Origin: Comamonadaceae bacterium
Lineage (GTDB): Bacteria; Pseudomonadota; Gammaproteobacteria; Burkholderiales; Burkholderiaceae
Reading direction: 5' to 3'
Assembly (NCBI GenBank): GCA_947377705.1
Contig: CANCGU010000030.1
Location: 1 to 17,835 of the forward strand
Length of the DNA: 17,835 nt
Shown: one piece after another, positions 15,448 to 17,835 of the stretch
Layout: the number at the start of each line of letters is the position of its first letter
How positions within the stretch are numbered: position 1 is the first letter of the stretch
The notes under the pieces: model-generated
Told to the model about the DNA's origin: nothing
Seen by the model: the letters and a program-made list of their open reading frames with translations, nothing else
The model's database searches: none
Made by a program: the position numbers and the translations under genes

Positions 15448-16242
15448 TTAACCCCACTGATTGAGCAAGTTGCTCACATACTCTTTTGGAAGCATGTGCC
15501 CTGCCCCTTCAACTACATGAACCTTGATCCCGACCATCGCGCCAAATGCTTTGGAATTTGCGCAGCTCTGCCAATCCTCAGATCCTGTATGAATCTCGCA
15601 ATTCAAAGGAACTGGAAACTTTCCTGTACTTGCAAGCTCTAGTAATTTCTCAGCGTAGGGTGGAATGAAGTTCATAGGGCGAGCCTCATCATCGTTCGCA
15701 AACTCACCAACTATTGGTGAAAGCAAGACAACTTTACCGATGTAAGGCTCCCCAATCAGTGCTTGCGCATGAAGAAACAGGTATGCCCCGAAGGAGTTAG
15801 CGATGACACGCGCATTCTCTCGCCAGAAATACTCTCGCAAATCTGACGCTACGGTTTGAACTTGGGTCTGAAATCCAAGTGACTTGAACTCTCCTACTGT
15901 CTCACGTCCGGTAACGTCGTATCCACGGTCAAGCAGCGCTTGCCCTAAGCCGGTGCTAATGAGACCTCCATGACCGGGCAAGTAGTAAACAGTCTCAGCA
16001 GTTTTAACTGGAACAGGCTCAACCAAAGCCTTCAAAACAGAAGCCCCGGTTCCACGCCACCGAGGGCAGGCATGATCCGGAGCAACCACTTGAAAGCTAG
16101 TCAGCTTAGGTGTACGACGCTCTGGCGCTGGAATTTGAAAATAGTCGAAGCCACACCGAAGCAGTCGCCCATCTTTGATTGTGAAACCACAACTTTGACA
16201 GGATTCAGGTTTTTTTACGTCGAAAACAGTTGCCATATTCAT
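15448..16242 (-). CDS. Alpha/beta hydrolase with N-terminal four-cysteine zinc-finger-like segment
   Basis: A 264-residue fusion. Residues 1-60 hold C15-x2-C18, C30 and C59, in CQSCGF, LRCGFDYF and DHACPRW, a probable metal-binding module. From about 80 onward is an alpha/beta hydrolase: oxyanion loop YLPGHGG (87-93), nucleophile elbow ANSFGA with Ser150, a candidate acid in GSEDW (Asp223) and the histidine in GAGHM (His249). No signal peptide is seen. Either of two in-frame ATGs (16242 or 16236) could be the start; GAGAG lies three bases from the first and nine from the second, so the shorter form MATVFDV is equally plausible. It is divergent from the zinc-ribbon gene and co-directional with the cupin gene. 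The physiological substrate is unknown. Confidence 0.8.
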   Translation of the reverse strand: MNMATVFDVKKPESCQSCGFTIKDGRLLRCGFDYFQIPAPERRTPKLTSFQVVAPDHACPRWRGTGASVLKALVEPVPVKTAETVYYLPGHGGLISTGLGQALLDRGYDVTGRETVGEFKSLGFQTQVQTVASDLREYFWRENARVIANSFGAYLFLHAQALIGEPYIGKVVLLSPIVGEFANDDEARPMNFIPPYAEKLLELASTGKFPVPLNCEIHTGSEDWQSCANSKAFGAMVGIKVHVVEGAGHMLPKEYVSNLLNQWG

Positions 16243-16325
16243 TGCTCTCTAGTTTAGTTTTACTTCGAGATACAGCGGCGACAATTAGCACATGAGTAGA
16301 GAAGAAACAACAAAGATAGCCAACA

Positions 16326-16442
16326 ATGAGTTGCTATAAGTGTGGACTTCACAAACCTAAAGGGCTTGGGACCTTTAAACGTCAGCTGAATCAAAGTATG
16401 TTTATGTGCGGTGATTGCAAACCAGCACCTAAAGCGGTTTAA
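16326..16442 (+). CDS. 38-residue zinc-ribbon miniprotein
   Basis: ATG at 16326 to TAA at 16440-16442. The protein has two CxxC pairs, CYKCGLHK at the start (Cys3, Cys6) and CGDCKP near the end (Cys28, Cys31), spaced like a small zinc ribbon, with a basic linker and tail. The ribosome-binding site is weak. It starts 83 bases from the divergent hydrolase gene and ends 27 bases before the XRE gene on the same strand, so it may be co-expressed with that regulator. Its role is unknown; a nucleic-acid or protein-binding partner is a guess. Confidence 0.6.
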   Translation: MSCYKCGLHKPKGLGTFKRQLNQSMFMCGDCKPAPKAV

Positions 16443-16469
16443 TTCGTTCATTTCATCTATCCAACTTTT

Positions 16470-16895
16470 ATGACTACCTTTGCCAATCAACTGAAATCTG
16501 AAATTGCTCGTATCGCTAAAAAGGAAGCGCGATCAGAAATTCAACAGTTGAAGAAATCTTCGACTCAGTACCGTTCAGACATTGCAGCTCTTAAGCGCCA
16601 CATTACAGCTGTTGAAGCTGTTGTGAAAAAGTTAAGCAAAGCACAATCCAAGCCTGTACTCAAAGTTGAAAAAGAACCTGCGACCGCCCTTCGCTTTCGC
16701 GCTGGTGGGTTTGCCACCCTGCGTAAGAAGCTAGATTTATCTGCAGAACAAATGGGTAAGTTAATTGGCGTCTCCGCACAATCCGTTTATCACTGGGAAT
16801 CTGAAAAATCGCGCCCACGCGCTAGTCAACTTCCAGCGATTGCTGCTGCGCGCAAGCTCACAAAGAAAGAAGCTTGGACAAAGTTAGGCTTTTAA
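16470..16895 (+). CDS. Coiled-coil plus XRE-type helix-turn-helix DNA-binding protein
   Basis: A 141-residue basic protein. Residues 5-60 form a long charged helix (KSEIARIAKKEARSEIQQL onward) predicted to be a coiled coil. The C-terminal 80-130 is a XRE/Cro-like helix-turn-helix: LRKKLDLSAEQMGKLIGVSAQ (key region 84-104) followed by SVYHWESEKSRPRASQLP, the recognition helix and the typical W-E-x-x-x-x-R-P turn. It resembles small transcriptional regulators of phage-like or toxin/antitoxin type, but no toxin gene is visible beside it. The start has no clear Shine-Dalgarno sequence. The target is not known. Confidence 0.8.
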   Translation: MTTFANQLKSEIARIAKKEARSEIQQLKKSSTQYRSDIAALKRHITAVEAVVKKLSKAQSKPVLKVEKEPATALRFRAGGFATLRKKLDLSAEQMGKLIGVSAQSVYHWESEKSRPRASQLPAIAAARKLTKKEAWTKLGF

Positions 16896-16965
16896 CCTCA
16901 GGTAAATGAGCACGGCCCCCTAGCCGCTCTCGCTAGTACACGAACGATAAGAAAGATCTACAGCC

Positions 16966-17538
16966 GTGCCCGTTACACAAATCACCCTACTCAGAGGCTA
17001 TGAGCAAGAAGCTCAGCAGCGCTTGGTCGACCATGTATCTAAAGCGGTGCGATCGGTCATACCAGCCCCAGAGGCAGGTACCACGACTTTCATTCAGGAG
17101 GTGGTTGCCTACCGACGCGACGGTCGATTTTTTGACCAAGGCAATGTCGCACTTAGTAGCGCCACCGAAGTGGTGAAAAGCTTTCTAGTCGCGATGCACG
17201 CGCGCGACTTAGCGCAAGCCCAGACTCACTTGCATGCCAACTTTCAAATGGTGTTTCCAGGTGGACAAACCTTCCATCGCCTCGAAGAACTCGTGGCTTG
17301 GGCAATAACCCGTTACCAACGCGTCGAAAAAACCTTTACGCACTTTGACGAGTCGTGGCAAGGCGACCGCACAGTGGTCTATTGCGCTGGAAACTTGAAC
17401 GGTGTTTGGCCCAACGGCACAGCCTTTGACAACATCCGTTTCATCGATCGCTTTGAAGTTGTCGCTGGCCAACTTGCCCGACAAGATGTTTGGAATGATT
17501 TGGGCGAACATTACTGCAAATACACTTGCACAAAATGA
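16966..17538 (+). CDS. Tautomerase (4-oxalocrotonate-type) fused to a SnoaL-like domain
   Basis: A 190-residue two-domain protein starting at GTG. After Met removal the first residue is Pro, the catalytic base of 4-oxalocrotonate tautomerases, and PVTQITLLRGYEQEAQQRLVDHVSKAV follows that family. The usual second and third catalytic arginines (positions 11 and 39 counting from Pro1) are Tyr and Thr here, so activity may be altered. Residues about 63-185 form a SnoaL/NTF2-like domain: ATEVVKSFLVAMHARDLAQAQTHL, DNIRFIDRFEV and a C-terminal LGEHYCKY. Its stop overlaps the start of the Bug gene (ATGA, 17535-17538). The assignment rests on motif recognition; the start codon is supported by the catalytic Pro only. 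Confidence 0.65.
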   Translation: MPVTQITLLRGYEQEAQQRLVDHVSKAVRSVIPAPEAGTTTFIQEVVAYRRDGRFFDQGNVALSSATEVVKSFLVAMHARDLAQAQTHLHANFQMVFPGGQTFHRLEELVAWAITRYQRVEKTFTHFDESWQGDRTVVYCAGNLNGVWPNGTAFDNIRFIDRFEVVAGQLARQDVWNDLGEHYCKYTCTK

Positions 17539-17835
17539 CACAAAATAATCTTTGCTTATTTTCACGCCGAGATTTATTAATATGCAGCTTGGGCAGCTCG
17601 TTTAGTTCAGCCCTATTCGCGCAAAGAAACTACCCCGATCGACCGATCAAGACAATCATTCCAAACTCACCTGGCAGCTCGGTTGACACCATAGGTCGGT
17701 TGGTGATGAATGAAGTATCTAAGCTCATCGGCCAGCCACTCTTCATCGACAACCGCGCAGGGGCAGCGGGTGCTATTGGGGTAGAAGCCACACGATCAGC
17801 TTTAGCCGACGGGTATTCAGTCTTGATCGGTTCGA
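17535..17835 (+). CDS. Bug/TctC-family periplasmic receptor (C-terminus cut by window edge)
   Basis: The first 100 residues of a periplasmic solute receptor. The ATG at 17535 overlaps the upstream tautomerase stop as ATGA. The signal has a twin-arginine-like SRRDLLICSLG (residues 10-20) and likely cleavage at LFAQ (27-30). The family hallmarks are the mature start YPDRPIKTIIPNSPGSSVDTIGRLV (pocket residues 46-57) and QPLFIDNRAGAAGAIG, followed by DGYSVLIGS at the edge. An ATG at 17582 is out of frame and quickly hits a stop, so it is not the start. It is the third Bug protein in the window, here coupled to the tautomerase fusion. Confidence 0.85.
   Translation, partial: MTQNNLCLFSRRDLLICSLGSSFSSALFAQRNYPDRPIKTIIPNSPGSSVDTIGRLVMNEVSKLIGQPLFIDNRAGAAGAIGVEATRSALADGYSVLIGS

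Noticed and set aside
1..17835. CRISPR arrays, insertion sequences or transposase genes
   Set aside because: No regularly spaced repeats, terminal inverted repeats or transposase-like proteins were seen on either strand.

Overview
The window looks like chromosomal DNA of a betaproteobacterium of the order Burkholderiales, probably Comamonadaceae-like. The basis is the long, GC-rich thiamine cluster, three separate Bug/TctC periplasmic binding proteins without membrane partners, and the protein styles; the genus is an inference and was not tested by any search.

Layout. (1) Positions 1-3806 hold thiamine thiazole/pyrimidine genes: thiD (minus strand, cut by the left edge) diverges from a tightly packed thiO-thiS-thiG-thiE run on the plus strand. 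A TonB-dependent outer-membrane receptor (3816-5990) follows thiE after 9 bases and may be co-transcribed. (2) Positions 6078-8750 are an accessory block: a Bug receptor and an alpha/beta hydrolase on the minus strand, with a divergent MarR-type regulator. The shared intergenic region carries clear palindromes. (3) Positions 8913-10667 (minus) encode a full-length two-domain ArsA-type ATPase with the three metalloid cysteines, but no other ars gene is visible. (4) Positions 10953-14362 are a catabolic-looking plus-strand run: a 23-codon ORF overlapping a Bug receptor, a Rieske oxygenase, a broken fumarylacetoacetate-hydrolase fragment and a BKACE (DUF849) enzyme, closed by a strong terminator. 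(5) A tRNA-Asn gene (minus) has its own promoter and terminator. (6) Positions 14773-16242 (minus) are a two-gene unit: a Cys4-headed alpha/beta hydrolase and a tandem double cupin. (7) Positions 16326-16895 (plus) are a 38-residue zinc-ribbon miniprotein and a coiled-coil/XRE DNA-binding protein. (8) Positions 16966-17835 (plus) are a tautomerase/SnoaL-like fusion overlapping a further Bug receptor, which runs off the right edge.

How the genes fit together. ThiO supplies dehydroglycine, ThiS the sulfur and ThiG forms the thiazole. ThiD makes HMP-PP and ThiE joins the two halves. The remaining blocks read as small substrate-capture and degradation cassettes, each with a Bug solute receptor beside one or two catabolic enzymes; their substrates cannot be read from the sequence. 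The most interesting items are the zinc-finger/hydrolase fusion with the double cupin, the tautomerase/SnoaL fusion, the thi-linked TonB receptor, the solitary ArsA, and the decayed FAH gene inside the Rieske/BKACE run.
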